Numbered from the stretch's first letter, positions 9,801 through 18,510 are shown. The stretch: DNA of 64,000 nucleotides from Pseudomonadota bacterium (GCA_008501585.1 QQUN01000054.1:124001-188000), one strand, 5' to 3'. Made by a program: numbers and translations. The notes: generated by a model from the sequence alone, not told the origin.

Positions 9801-10036
9801 TGACCGTGGTGGCCATCATGGCCGGCCTGCTGCCCATCATGTGGTCCACCGGCACCGGCTCCGAAGTCATGAGCCGCATTGCGGCACCCATGGTTGGCGG
9901 GATGATCTCGTCGACAGTGCTGACGCTGGGCGTGATTCCGGCACTCTATGCGTTGGTCAAGCAGTGGCGCTTGAAGCGAGGCCTGGAAACGCCCCGTGCG
10001 GTGGTGAAGCCCGACCTGGTTCCCGAGCCAAGCTAG
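6863..10036 (+). CDS. cusA: CusA heavy-metal RND efflux pump (Cu/Ag type)
   Basis: 1057-aa inner-membrane proton-driven RND transporter. TM1 is at the N-terminus (VFLVLLASLAVIGGGVYAVK), followed by two large periplasmic loops and two sets of TM helices. The TM4 motif AIGAMVDAAIVMIEN is the one reported for monovalent-cation (Cu/Ag) HME-RND pumps. Length fits the CusA family. It is the motor of the CusCBA complex and follows cusB after one base. A GC-rich hairpin lies 25 bases downstream, so the core operon probably ends here. Confidence 0.93.
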   Translation: MLDRLIEWSARNVFLVLLASLAVIGGGVYAVKTTPLDALPDLSDTQVIVFTPYQGQAPRVVEDQVTYPLTTAMLSVPKAKVVRGFSMFGASYVYVIFEDGTDIYWARSRVLEYLSAAQGNLPDGVTPQLGPDATGVGWVFQYALTGKDQSLADLRSVQDWYVRYQLTKAGGVAEVASVGGFVKEYQVIVDPHRLASFGIPLARLGQVIRESNRDVGGRVVELAEKEFMVRGLGYLKGVEDIETLVLKADGGTPVLVRDVARVELVPAGRRGITELNGEGEVASGIVMARFGQNALDVIANVKAKIEELKPGLPEGTEIVPVYDRAPLIERAIANLKWTLFEESLIVAAVCIIFLMHVRSALVAILTLPIGILIAFIAMRSMDMGSNIMSLGGIAIAIGAMVDAAIVMIENAHKHLERLPEGAPQHDRAAAMIVACKEVGPALFFSLLIITVSFLPVFTLEGQEGRLFSPLAFTKTFAMAGAALLSVTLVPVLMMLFVRGHIMPEQKNPVNRFLIWAYRPIIQWVMRFKWATLLLAVLAMAATIYPARQIGSEFMPTLNEGSIFYMPASLPGMSVTEAARLLQTTNRVIKTFPEVESVYGKAGRANSATDPAPMEMFETVINLKPETDWRPGMTVDKLIAEMDAALKFPGVANSWTMPIKARIDMLSTGIRTPVGVKVFGKDLGEIEKLARQIEQAVKDVPGTTSAYAERVTGGYYLDITPRREQLARYGITVGEFQQVVATALGGAPVTTAVEGLERYNVTVRYPRALREDTQRIANEVFVPSAAGMIPLGQLADVQLRNGPPGIKTENALLAAYVFVDIRDRDVGSYVKEAQQAVSDKVSFPPGYYATWSGQFEYMERAKAKLSLVVPLTLAIIFVLLYLNFRRLAETLIVMLSVPFALVGGIWLMWWLGYNMSVAVAVGFIALAGVAAETGVVMLIYLDQAWEEIKAERLAKGAQPDVADLYHAIMEGAVERVRPKMMTVVAIMAGLLPIMWSTGTGSEVMSRIAAPMVGGMISSTVLTLGVIPALYALVKQWRLKRGLETPRAVVKPDLVPEPS

Positions 10037-10060
10037 TCAACACGACTTGCGCGAAGACAA

Positions 10061-10089
10061 CGGCCGGGCGGCTAGCATGCGCCCGGCCG
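10061..10089 (+). terminator. Hairpin downstream of cusA
   Basis: CGGCCGGGCG and CGCCCGGCCG form a perfect 10-bp stem with a 9-nt loop, 25 bases after the cusA stop. The downstream T-run is weak (CGTCGTTTAC), so it may act as an attenuator or RNA-stability hairpin rather than a full terminator. Confidence 0.55.
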
Positions 10090-10272
10090 CCGTCGTTTAC
10101 GGCGCAGCAGACGTCCGGGATGCGTGCTTGTTCAAGGTCACGGGATCACGACATTTGGCTAACGACAATGTAATTCCCGGGTCAGCGTCCCGTCGGTGTC
10201 AGCCCCTTAGGATGTCCTCACGGTCGGATATACGAAGTTCGACTCAGTTGAATACTTTCCAAGGAGAACACC

Positions 10273-10659
10273 ATGAAAACCACCCTGATCAAACTGTCCT
10301 TCATCGCCGCTGTTGGTGGCATTGGCGCGACATCAGCCTACGCTCACCCGGACTACACCGAGGCCGGCTCTCACTGGCTGAATCATGTGTCTGAGTCGAC
10401 AGCTCAACCCACGGACAACCAGATGGCCCCCTTTGGCTATGAGGCCGTTGCCGCACCCGATCGGGAAATCACGCTGAGCGGTGGGGAGAAATACCTGAAC
10501 GTGAGCCAACTCGAAACTGTTCGCGTCACGGTCGGCGGAAAGAGCGTGGACTGGACCTTCGATACGCTCGGTACTCGTCCATTCCCGCTGTCCGAGGTCA
10601 TTCCCGGCACCAAGGGCGTCACAGTCTATGTGTCGGGAAGCCCTGATTACGCCGGCTAA
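10273..10659 (+). CDS. CzcE-like periplasmic metal-binding protein
   Basis: 128-aa secreted protein. The signal peptide ends at AYA-HPDY. The mature protein has a VAAPDREITLSGGEKYLNV...VGGKSVDWTFDTLGTRPFPLSEV core like that of the CzcE family of heavy-metal-resistance proteins, small periplasmic proteins known to bind Cu in Cupriavidus. The ATG at 10273 has AAGGAG upstream (about 10 bases). It stands 236 bases after cusA with its own leader and 74 bases before copK, so it may form a two-gene unit with copK. No enzymatic motif is visible. Confidence 0.72.
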   Translation: MKTTLIKLSFIAAVGGIGATSAYAHPDYTEAGSHWLNHVSESTAQPTDNQMAPFGYEAVAAPDREITLSGGEKYLNVSQLETVRVTVGGKSVDWTFDTLGTRPFPLSEVIPGTKGVTVYVSGSPDYAG

Positions 10660-10733
10660 GGCCTGAAGAACATTTGCGCAGCCGGTTTCTCCGAATGCGC
10701 TCGCGACATAACTCAACACTCCAGGAGTCAATC

Positions 10734-11012
10734 ATGATCAAGAAAGCACTTACCATTATTGCCATCAGCGCAGTCAGCATCTCCGCCTTCGCCGCCGACG
10801 CAGCACTCGTCGAGAAGTCTATCCCGTTGAAGGATGGCGCGACGGTGTACATCTTCAAAGACGGGAAGATGGGCATGGAGGACAAGTTTGGAAGAGCCAC
10901 ACACATGCAGCCGGGGCATGTGATGGAAACGACCGATGGCCAGAAAATCATCATGAACGGCAATGAAATCTGGCGATTGGATGCACTCCTCCACAAGGAC
11001 CATCGCGGCTAA
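10734..11012 (+). CDS. copK: Periplasmic copper-binding protein CopK
   Basis: 92-aa protein with a cleavable signal peptide (MIKKALTIIAISAVSISAFA). The mature 70-odd residues closely follow Cupriavidus metallidurans CopK: LKDGATVYIFKDGKMGMEDKFG, then GHVMETTDGQKIIMNGNEIWRLD. The Met-rich pattern (MGM, HMQPGHVM) supplies the Cu(I) ligands known for CopK. It probably buffers periplasmic copper. The ATG at 10734 is preceded by CAGGAG. A strong terminator follows 43 bases downstream. Confidence 0.88.
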   Translation: MIKKALTIIAISAVSISAFAADAALVEKSIPLKDGATVYIFKDGKMGMEDKFGRATHMQPGHVMETTDGQKIIMNGNEIWRLDALLHKDHRG

Positions 11013-11055
11013 GGGCTTCACGCCTTCTAGTGCTGATCTTCCAGCAACTGATGAG

Positions 11056-11077
11056 CCCCACCCTGGCGGTGGGGTTT
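11056..11077 (+). terminator. Rho-independent terminator after copK
   Basis: CCCCACC and GGTGGGG form a 7-bp stem with a CTGGC loop followed by TTT. The rest of the 334-base gap before czcI (to 11346) shows no gene. A TACAAT hexamer at 11333-11338 could be the -10 of the czcI promoter. Confidence 0.75.
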
Positions 11078-11346
11078 GTCATTTGAGCTCGGCGTTCGTG
11101 TTGAGTCCATATAAGGCCGATGAGCACTCAGTCGGCCGTCAGTCTGAATGGCTGCTATGCGCTGAAACTTGCCGCCGATCCGGCGAGACGGCGAGTCACC
11201 ACGTCTTCAGAGGCGCTGACTGGAGCCATGCGTCGAGAACCCCTTGCGTCTTTACGACAAGCTCACACCTGTCCTCACTCGCTCTGGCTGGTCCATTTGA
11301 TCCGTAGGGTTTTTTTTAAGGGGGCTTCATATTACAATCCGCGCCC

Positions 11347-11688
11347 ATGCGCCGCTTACTGGTAATTCTCTGCTTGGTCTTTTTGCCGCTACAACTCGGA
11401 TGGGCGGCGATGAGCGCCTATTGCCAGCACGAGTCCGGGGCCGCCGCTGATCATGTCGGACATCACGAGCACCGCCACCAAGTGAGCGAGCGCGATTCTG
11501 ACGAAACCCCTGGCGGGAAACACCTTGATTGTGGTTTCTGCCACTCAGCCTGCGCTGTAGCCCTAACAGACTGCGCTAATTCGACCGTATCAGTCGGGCT
11601 GGCCGTGAAGGCTGCATTCCCGCCGCAGTTGCTGTCGACCGCTCCAGCCACCGAGCCCGAACGCCCCAAGTGGTTTAACCCTGCCTGA
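11347..11688 (+). CDS. czcI: CzcI-like heavy-metal operon leader protein
   Basis: 113-aa protein with a signal peptide (RRLLVILCLVFLPLQLGWA). It has a His-rich centre (HVGHHEHRHQ) and a conserved CGFCHSACA motif, followed by a hydrophilic tail. This is the CzcI layout: a small periplasmic protein encoded as the first gene of czc operons and thought to affect their regulation. No Shine-Dalgarno sequence is obvious, and a candidate -10 ends 8 bases before the ATG, so the message might be almost leaderless. It precedes czcC by 123 bases. Confidence 0.75.
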   Translation: MRRLLVILCLVFLPLQLGWAAMSAYCQHESGAAADHVGHHEHRHQVSERDSDETPGGKHLDCGFCHSACAVALTDCANSTVSVGLAVKAAFPPQLLSTAPATEPERPKWFNPA

Positions 11689-11811
11689 TCGGCAGGGTAT
11701 TCGCGACGAGCCCCCTTCCCCCTCCGCGCCAAGTTGAGGGTGAGCGTCACCTAGCGGTGATCAGACCGCATCCTGCCGATTTTCCGTGCCCGACCACTTA
11801 CGGAGAATTGG

Positions 11812-13074
11812 ATGTACAGAAAGAATCCCCTTTCCTGGCTGCCAGGCGCGTTACTCGCGCTGTCGGCCACTGCAGCATGCGCACAAAACGTGCCGACCAC
11901 TGCGCCTTCGACAACGCTGAAACAGGCGTTCGACGCTGCATGGACACACCAGCCAGAGGCGCTGGCGGAAAATATGCGCCTGGAGGCTGGACACGCCCGG
12001 CGTTTGAGCGCCGAAAGCTGGACAGCTGAACCCCCATCGATTGAAATCGCTGGCAAGACAGACCAACTCGATCGCAATGAAGGAGGTCGCGAGTTTGAAG
12101 TCGGCATCACAGTCCCCCTGTGGCTTCCTGGGGAGCGGTCCGCCGCTGGCGCCCTAGCCGAAGCAGAAACACGTGCAAGCACAAGTCGCAGCCTTGCGGC
12201 GAAGCTCCGTACTGCCAATGCAGTACGGAATGCATATTGGGAGTGGCAGCGCGCATCGATTAACGCCGACCTTGCCAGAGCGCGCCTCGAAAAATTTCGC
12301 GACCTTGCTTCTGACGTCGCGCGGCGAGTAAAGGCGGGCGAGCTAGCACGTGCGGATCAGCACCAGGCGGACGGCGCCGTGGCGGGGGCAGAAGCCTCGT
12401 TGGCGGAAGCCGAGAGCGCACTGGCCGCCGCCTTGCTTGGGGTACGGGCCCTAACAGGCAGCACGACGCTCAAGCTGGCTCCCGGGAATACATCACTTGA
12501 ACCGGAGCCTTCTGCACCATTGGATTCAGAGCGGCCTGACGCGCAGCACCCTGTTGTTTCAGAGTTGCTGGATCGAAGCGAAGTGGCTCGCCGCGCCGTC
12601 ACGCTCGCAAGCACGCAGCGTCGGGCCAACCCGGAGTTGACCTTCGCGACAACCCGGGAACGCGGAGCATTTGGCGACGCGTGGCAGCAAACAGTCACAG
12701 TGGGTGTGCGCATTCCCTTTGGCTCTGAATCTCGCAACCGCGCAAGTGTCGCTACTGCGAACGCCGACGCAATCGAGGCAGAGGCACAACTGGCACTTGA
12801 ACGGCAGCGGGTACTGGGCGACATCGAAGCAGCGCGCAGTCGCGTGAAATCGGCGCGAGCTCAGATCGCCGCAGCGGAACGACGCTCGCAACTCGCCGGA
12901 GAGTCGCGAACTTTTTTCCAGAAAGCATTCCGTGTGGGTGAAGTCGACTTGCCGGCCCGGCTGCGTATTGAGCTTGATGCCGCGGAAGCCGATCGCCAGC
13001 TCTCGGGCGCGCGCATCGAGTTTGCAGCGGCTATCTCCGCCCTGCGCCAGGCGATGGGCCTTCTTCCAGAATGA
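11812..13074 (+). CDS. czcC: Outer-membrane efflux channel CzcC-like (TolC family)
   Basis: 420-aa TolC-family protein. The signal peptide ends near ACA-QN. Two long helical repeats rich in Ala, Arg and Glu follow (for example ADLARARLEKFRDLASDVAR and AQLALERQRVLGDIEAARSR). It is the outer-membrane duct of the second heavy-metal RND system. The ATG at 11812 has CGGAG upstream. Its stop overlaps an ATG of the next frame (ATGA at 13071). It belongs to the same family as the cusC product but has a different partner set. Confidence 0.85.
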   Translation: MYRKNPLSWLPGALLALSATAACAQNVPTTAPSTTLKQAFDAAWTHQPEALAENMRLEAGHARRLSAESWTAEPPSIEIAGKTDQLDRNEGGREFEVGITVPLWLPGERSAAGALAEAETRASTSRSLAAKLRTANAVRNAYWEWQRASINADLARARLEKFRDLASDVARRVKAGELARADQHQADGAVAGAEASLAEAESALAAALLGVRALTGSTTLKLAPGNTSLEPEPSAPLDSERPDAQHPVVSELLDRSEVARRAVTLASTQRRANPELTFATTRERGAFGDAWQQTVTVGVRIPFGSESRNRASVATANADAIEAEAQLALERQRVLGDIEAARSRVKSARAQIAAAERRSQLAGESRTFFQKAFRVGEVDLPARLRIELDAAEADRQLSGARIEFAAAISALRQAMGLLPE

Positions 13075-13091
13075 ATATCAGGAACCTGAAC

Positions 13092-13655
13092 ATGAAAGCA
13101 ACTAGCACTGTCATGGCGTGGTGTATTGCCGCACTGCTGTGGTCCCCGTCGACGCAAGCCTTGGCTGGCGAAGGACACGATCATGGCGAGGCCCCCAAGC
13201 CCACCGCCGCCACCGCACTGCCAAGATTCACGGCGGTGTCCGAACTCTTTGAGCTTGTCGGCGTAGTCAATGACAAGGAAATCACCCTGTATCTGGATCG
13301 CTTCGGCGACAACAGCCCGGTTGAGGGCGCAACGCTGGAACTCGAACTGGACGGTGTCTCCATCCCCGTCGAACGCCATGAAGCCGGAGAATTCGAGGCC
13401 ACGCTTCAACAGGAACTGAAGTCTGGCGTTGTCGCCGTAACCGCAACGGTCATTGCCGGACAGGAAAGTGACCTGCTGGTCGGAGAGCTTGATCTGCATG
13501 ATGACGACGTCGGCGCTCATGCTGCGACTGAAGTACCCGTGTGGAACACGTACTCACCGTGGTTAGGTGCCGGGGTTGCCGCGATCGGACTCATTGGTTG
13601 GGGTGCGCTGCGCAGGGGAAGTGTTCGCAACGGTAAGGCAGGAGGTGCCGCATGA
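13092..13655 (+). CDS. His-rich, membrane-anchored periplasmic protein of czc operon
   Basis: 187 aa from the ATG at 13092, which has AGGA upstream. The alternative start at 13071 gives 194 aa and an ATGA overlap with czcC. A signal peptide ends near ALA-GEGHDHGE. The mature part starts with a His motif and continues as a beta-rich domain (ATLELELDGVSIPVERHEAGEFEA) resembling the N-terminal domain of some CzcB adaptors. A C-terminal TM helix (PWLGAGVAAIGLIGWGALRR) anchors it. Its stop overlaps the czcB start (ATGA). It may deliver metal to the adaptor; the function is inferred from position only. Confidence 0.7.
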   Translation: MKATSTVMAWCIAALLWSPSTQALAGEGHDHGEAPKPTAATALPRFTAVSELFELVGVVNDKEITLYLDRFGDNSPVEGATLELELDGVSIPVERHEAGEFEATLQQELKSGVVAVTATVIAGQESDLLVGELDLHDDDVGAHAATEVPVWNTYSPWLGAGVAAIGLIGWGALRRGSVRNGKAGGAA

Positions 13656-14764
13656 AATCGAAGATTCTGATCGCAGCGCTCTTCCTGGCAGTGACAGGCG
13701 CCTCGTCGAATGCCTTCGCTGGCGAGGGACATAACCATGGCGACGAGGGCGCCGCAGTCGCCAACACGAACGGGCCGTCGCGCCAGCCCGATGGCAGTGT
13801 TTTTCTCCCCAAGCCGGCTCAGCGCCAGATAGCGGTGCGCACGATTATTACCAAAACAGACGAGTTGCCCCGTACCTATGCGCTCGCGGGGCGAGTAGTG
13901 ATGGATCCGAACTCCGGCGGAAAGGTACAAGCACTAGTCGCAGGTCGAATTGAAGCAGGGCCGGGCGGGCTGCCTGTTTTGGGACAGTCCGTTGGAAAGG
14001 GGGACGTGCTCGCCTATGTCGTGCCCTCCGCTGATCCCATCGAGCGCTCAAACCAAGTGGCGCAACTCGCTGAACTGAAAGCAGCCAAGTCGCTTGCGGC
14101 GAAACGTCTTGCACGCCTGAGGGACCTTTCCGACACCGTTCCTCGAAAGGAGATTGAGGCGGCAGAGAGCGAACTGGCAAGCCTCACGGCAAGAGCCACG
14201 GCTATTGGCGGCGGACTTGGCAACCGTGATGCATTGGTGGCCCCGGTATCGGGCGCGATTGCATCAAGCAATGCTGTTGCCGGACAGGTTGTCGACGCGA
14301 GAGAGCTCATTTTCGAGATCGTCGACCCCAGGCGAATGCGCATTGAGGCTATGGCCTACGACACGGGCATTTCCTCCGATATTTCTGGAGCGAGCATCGC
14401 TGTTGGCGAGTCGCGTGTGACGCTTGATTTCATAGGCGCCGCAAGGAGCTTGCGAGAACAGGCTCTTCCGTTGTCATTTGCAGCGACCGGCAAAGCGCTA
14501 GAACGGCTGGCCGTTGGGCAACCTCTCGAAGTCTATGTGGAGACACGCAGCACAGTGACAGGCATTCGCGTTCCCGCCGCATCTGTGCTGAAGAATCCCG
14601 CAAACCAGACCATTGTCTGGGTCAAGACCGCACCCGAGCGATTCGAACCGCGCACCGTCACCATCGCTCCACTCGACGGCGTCACCGTGGCTGTGACTTC
14701 AGGCCTTGCGGCCGGTGAGCGCGTCGCGACTAGCGCGGCGACGTTAATTAATCAGATTCGCTGA
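13652..14764 (+). CDS. czcB: CzcB-like periplasmic adaptor (membrane-fusion protein)
   Basis: 370-aa adaptor. A signal peptide ends near AFA-GEGHNHGDEG, leaving a His-rich mature N-terminus like the preceding protein. The barrel-sandwich region is split by a helical hairpin (AKSLAAKRLARLRDLSDTVPRKEIEAAESEL) and followed by beta-barrel and membrane-proximal parts (GIRVPAASVLKNPANQTIVWV). It bridges CzcA and CzcC. Translationally coupled to the preceding gene by ATGA; czcA follows after 15 bases. Confidence 0.85.
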   Translation: MKSKILIAALFLAVTGASSNAFAGEGHNHGDEGAAVANTNGPSRQPDGSVFLPKPAQRQIAVRTIITKTDELPRTYALAGRVVMDPNSGGKVQALVAGRIEAGPGGLPVLGQSVGKGDVLAYVVPSADPIERSNQVAQLAELKAAKSLAAKRLARLRDLSDTVPRKEIEAAESELASLTARATAIGGGLGNRDALVAPVSGAIASSNAVAGQVVDARELIFEIVDPRRMRIEAMAYDTGISSDISGASIAVGESRVTLDFIGAARSLREQALPLSFAATGKALERLAVGQPLEVYVETRSTVTGIRVPAASVLKNPANQTIVWVKTAPERFEPRTVTIAPLDGVTVAVTSGLAAGERVATSAATLINQIR

Positions 14765-14779
14765 CGGAGCACCCAACTG

Positions 14780-17700
14780 ATGTTCAAGTGGCTACTAGAC
14801 AACAGCCTGGGCAATCGTCTTCTGGTGATCATCGCAAGTATTGTGCTGATGGCATACGGCGCGTTCACGCTGACACGCACGCCAGTGGATGTATTCCCGG
14901 ATCTGAACAAACCGACGGTCACCATCATGACCGAATCAGGCGGCATGGCTGCCGAGGAGGTCGAGCAACTCATCACCTTTCCGCTTGAGACGACAATGAA
15001 TGGTCTTCCGGGAGTCGAGTCCGTTCGCTCGGTTTCAAGCTCGGGACTGTCGTTTATTTACGTGACGTTTGACTGGGGCACAGAGATCTTCCGTGCCCGA
15101 CAGATGGTCTCCGAGCGGCTTTCGGCCATGGAGGAAGGTCTGCCAGCGGATGTAATCCCCCGCATGGGGCCGATCAGCTCGATCATGGGCGAGATCATGC
15201 AGATCGCGATTCCGATCGACACTGTGAAATTGTCGCCGATGCAGGTACGAGAGTACGCGGATTGGGTGCTCCGACCACGTTTGATGGCCATCCCAGGCAT
15301 CGCACAAGTCATTCCGATCGGTGGCGAGGTGCGACAGTTCCAGGTACAGCCGGATACCCGAAGGATGGCCGAACTCGAAATTTCGCTTGACCAGCTCGAG
15401 TCGGCAATACGTGGTTTTTCTTCGAACACGTCGGGGGGCTTTCTCGAGTTGAACGGGCGCGAGTATCTGATCCGCAATCTCGGCCGCACGTCGAACCTTG
15501 ACGACCTGAAAAATCTCGCGATTACGGCGAAGGACGGTCAGCCGATCTTGCTGAGGCAGGTCGCGTCGGTCACCTTTGCCCCCGCCATAAAGCGCGGTGA
15601 CGCTGGTTTTGAAGGAAAGCCCGCCGTCATTCTGGGGGTTCAGAAACAACCCACAGCGGACACAATCCATCTGACGCGATCGATCGAGACGGCCCTGGCA
15701 GAAATGGAAAAGTCGCTGCCAGAGGGTATGGAGTCGCCCCAGGTCACCTTCCGCCAAGCAAGTTTCATTGAGGCCTCGATCAGCACGTTGCAAGGCAAAC
15801 TCATTGGCGCATCGGTATTTGTTGCGGCGATCCTGTTCTTCTTTCTTGGGACCATTCGCCCGACGGTAATTGCCCTGACGGCAATTCCGGTGTCGATCTT
15901 CATGACCGCACTGGTGTTCAAGTATTACGGGCTGTCGATCAACACAATGACACTGGGCGGGCTTGCAATTGCCATCGGCGGGCTCGTTGACGACGCCGTG
16001 GTTGGCGTGGAGAACGTGTTGCGGCGCCTCAAAGAAGATCGCGCCAAGCATCCAGACCACCATCTGCATCCGATCGAACTGGTTGCCAGCGCGACCATGG
16101 AAGTGCGTTCGGCCATTCTGTACGCAACAGTGATCATTGTCCTCGTGTTCTTGCCGCTGTTCGCATTGCCTGGAATGGAAGGCAGACTCTTTGTACCGCT
16201 GGGCGTGGCGTTCATTGTGTCGACACTTGCTTCACTGGTGGTGTCCGTGACAGTAACGCCCGTGTTGTCGTTCTACCTGCTACCGCGCATGAAAACCCTG
16301 GAGCATGGCGACACTCGAGTTCTGGCCTGGCTCAAGGCGCGATATCGCAACGGCCTGCAAACCGTTCTCAACAGCCCGAAAGCGGCGGTGGCTGCTGGCG
16401 CGGCAGCAGTTCTCGTTACAGCGGCAGCGGTTCCTTTCTTTCCTACAACGTTTTTGCCGCCGTTCAATGAAGGGACGCTGCTCATCGGCATGCGCCTCAA
16501 TCCCGGGGTGACGCTTGCCGAATCGACCGCGCTCGCACAACAAGCGGAGGTTCTGGTTAAGCAGGTGCCTGAAGTCACCCATGTCGGACGTCGCAGCGGA
16601 CGCGCAGAGTTGGACGAACATGCAGAAGGCGTCCACGTCAGCGAACTTGATCTGGGACTCATCCCCGCATCCGAGATGACCCGCTCAATGGGGGAAGTCG
16701 CGGCCGACATTCGCTCGCGACTCGTCAACATGCCGGCTGCAATCGCCATCGGACAGCCGATCTCGCACCGAATAGATCACATGCTCTCGGGCGTGAGGTC
16801 GCAAATCGCAATCAAGATTTTCGGAGAAGACCTCGATACCCTTCGAGGGCAGGCCGACGCCTTGCAGGCGCGTCTTTCCAACATTCCGGGAATGGCTGAC
16901 CTCGAAATCGAGAAGCAGGTGCTCGCGCCGCAGATCAAGGTGCGCATCGACTATGCGGCCGCAGCCCGCTATGGCGTGCCAGCCCCCCAAATCTTGGCTA
17001 CGCTGCAGAGTCTGGTCGAAGGCGAGAAGGTGACGCAGATCGTTGAGGGCGGGAGGCGTTTTGCGCTGGTACTGCGCCTGCCGGAATCCGCACGCTCGAT
17101 CGATGGACTTGCGCAGATCCTTGTGGAGACGCCCATGGGGCATGTCCCATTGTCGAAGCTCGCGTCCATCGAAGACGGCGACGGCCCCAACCAAATCAGC
17201 CGCGACGACGGCAAGCGCCGTATCGTTCTATCGGCCAACGCCCAGCAGCGACCGCTTTCGGAGGTCGTCGCCGACATTCGTGCAGCGGTGGCCGACATGA
17301 AGCTACCAGAGGGGTACTTCATCACACTCGGTGGACAGTTCCAGGCACAGGAAGAAGCTTCTCGACTCGTCGGTCTGCTGTCGCTGATTTCGCTGGTGCT
17401 GATGTTCGTGGTCCTCTTCAGCCGCTATAAGTCGGTCCGCCTTTCAGCGCTGATCATGGCGAACATTCCGCTCGCACTCGTCGGCGCAGTGATCGGCCTT
17501 TGGATCTCAGGGCAACCGCTATCGGTCGCAGCGTTGATCGGCTTCATCACCCTGGCAGGCATTTCGGTGCGGAACGGCATTCTGAAGGTCAGCCACTACA
17601 TCAACCTGGTGCGTATCGAAGGCGAAAGTTTCGATCACAAAATGATCGTGCGTGGCTCATTGGAGCGCCTGTCCCCGGTCTTGATGACCGCCCTTGTAAC

Positions 17701-17899
17701 GGCGTTTGCACTGGCACCGCTGCTGTTCGAGGCGGAACGGCCCGGCACTGAAGTCCTTCACCCGGTCGCTGTCGTCATTTTTTCAGGTCTGATCAGTTCC
17801 ACGCTGCTCGACACCTTCCTTACCCCCGCGATGTTCTGGCTCTTCGGTCGGCGTGATACCGAGCGCTTGCTCACCGATCGCAATGCAGAAGCGTTCTGA
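14780..17899 (+). CDS. czcA: CzcA-like heavy-metal RND efflux pump
   Basis: 1039-aa RND pump with TM1 at the N-terminus (LLVIIASIVLMAYGAFTL), two periplasmic porter loops, and 12 expected TM helices. The TM4 motif AIGGLVDDAVVGVENVLRRL has a DD pair. It differs from the Cu/Ag motif in cusA and from the DFGxIVDGAVVxVEN motif of classical CzcA, so the metal cannot be assigned with confidence. The czcI/czcC context suggests divalent Zn/Co/Cd. The ATG at 14780 has CGGAG upstream. Confidence 0.82.
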   Translation: MFKWLLDNSLGNRLLVIIASIVLMAYGAFTLTRTPVDVFPDLNKPTVTIMTESGGMAAEEVEQLITFPLETTMNGLPGVESVRSVSSSGLSFIYVTFDWGTEIFRARQMVSERLSAMEEGLPADVIPRMGPISSIMGEIMQIAIPIDTVKLSPMQVREYADWVLRPRLMAIPGIAQVIPIGGEVRQFQVQPDTRRMAELEISLDQLESAIRGFSSNTSGGFLELNGREYLIRNLGRTSNLDDLKNLAITAKDGQPILLRQVASVTFAPAIKRGDAGFEGKPAVILGVQKQPTADTIHLTRSIETALAEMEKSLPEGMESPQVTFRQASFIEASISTLQGKLIGASVFVAAILFFFLGTIRPTVIALTAIPVSIFMTALVFKYYGLSINTMTLGGLAIAIGGLVDDAVVGVENVLRRLKEDRAKHPDHHLHPIELVASATMEVRSAILYATVIIVLVFLPLFALPGMEGRLFVPLGVAFIVSTLASLVVSVTVTPVLSFYLLPRMKTLEHGDTRVLAWLKARYRNGLQTVLNSPKAAVAAGAAAVLVTAAAVPFFPTTFLPPFNEGTLLIGMRLNPGVTLAESTALAQQAEVLVKQVPEVTHVGRRSGRAELDEHAEGVHVSELDLGLIPASEMTRSMGEVAADIRSRLVNMPAAIAIGQPISHRIDHMLSGVRSQIAIKIFGEDLDTLRGQADALQARLSNIPGMADLEIEKQVLAPQIKVRIDYAAAARYGVPAPQILATLQSLVEGEKVTQIVEGGRRFALVLRLPESARSIDGLAQILVETPMGHVPLSKLASIEDGDGPNQISRDDGKRRIVLSANAQQRPLSEVVADIRAAVADMKLPEGYFITLGGQFQAQEEASRLVGLLSLISLVLMFVVLFSRYKSVRLSALIMANIPLALVGAVIGLWISGQPLSVAALIGFITLAGISVRNGILKVSHYINLVRIEGESFDHKMIVRGSLERLSPVLMTALVTAFALAPLLFEAERPGTEVLHPVAVVIFSGLISSTLLDTFLTPAMFWLFGRRDTERLLTDRNAEAF

Positions 17900-17941
17900 A
17901 CGTTATCGACGCCTCATCAACGAAACCCGAAAGGAGAAAAT

Positions 17942-18328
17942 ATGAATATCTCAAAACTGATCGCTGCGACAGTCTTCTGCGCCAGCTTTTCTGCCATTGC
18001 GGCCGATAAACATGACCATGGTCACGAGCACCTTTCTCTTCACGGTGGCATGGTTGTCGAAGTAAAGGACATCGATCTAGAACTCGTTGCGCAACCGGAT
18101 CTCATTCAGTTGCATCTGCGCGATCACGGCAAACCAGTCGATGTCGCTAATGGAAGTGCGAAGCTGACGATCCTCTCCGGCGCCGACAAGCAGGAAGTCG
18201 AGTTAGTACCCGCAAACGACCGGCTTGAAGCGCGGGGTGCCTTCAAGGTCGGCGCAGGTTCAAAGCTCGTCGCCGTTGTGACCGTGCCGGGCAAACCCAC
18301 CCTGACTGCGCGATTTGCTCTCAAGTGA
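17942..18328 (+). CDS. Small His-rich periplasmic protein at end of czc operon
   Basis: 128-aa secreted protein. The signal peptide ends near AIA-ADKHDHGHEH. The mature N-terminus is His-rich. The remainder is a small beta-sandwich-like sequence (LHLRDHGKPVDVANGSAKLTIL, LTARFALK) similar in style to the YtkA/FixH-type domains found with metal efflux genes. AAAGGAG precedes the ATG at 17942. It lies 42 bases after czcA and just before a terminator-like hairpin. Metal binding is inferred from composition. Confidence 0.65.
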   Translation: MNISKLIAATVFCASFSAIAADKHDHGHEHLSLHGGMVVEVKDIDLELVAQPDLIQLHLRDHGKPVDVANGSAKLTILSGADKQEVELVPANDRLEARGAFKVGAGSKLVAVVTVPGKPTLTARFALK

Positions 18329-18337
18329 CGGATTTGT

Positions 18338-18368
18338 CGGTGGTCCCCCGGTGTACAGGGGGCCGCCG
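18338..18368 (+). terminator. Hairpin at end of czc operon
   Basis: CGGTGGTCCCCC can pair with GGGGGCCGCCG (CCCCC 18345-18349 with GGGGG 18358-18362, extended outward with one bulge). It begins 9 bases after the stop. There is no clear T-run. Confidence 0.5.
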
Positions 18369-18510
18369 GTCCACGATTCGTATGAAAAACCTGCCGGCGA
18401 CGAAGGGCACAACCTCGCTAGGCGACACAGCGATACAACCTTCCTAACACGCAATCAAGACGTTAGGAAAAGATAACGCACGGCATCTCTTCCTCTTCGA
18501 ATAACCAATC

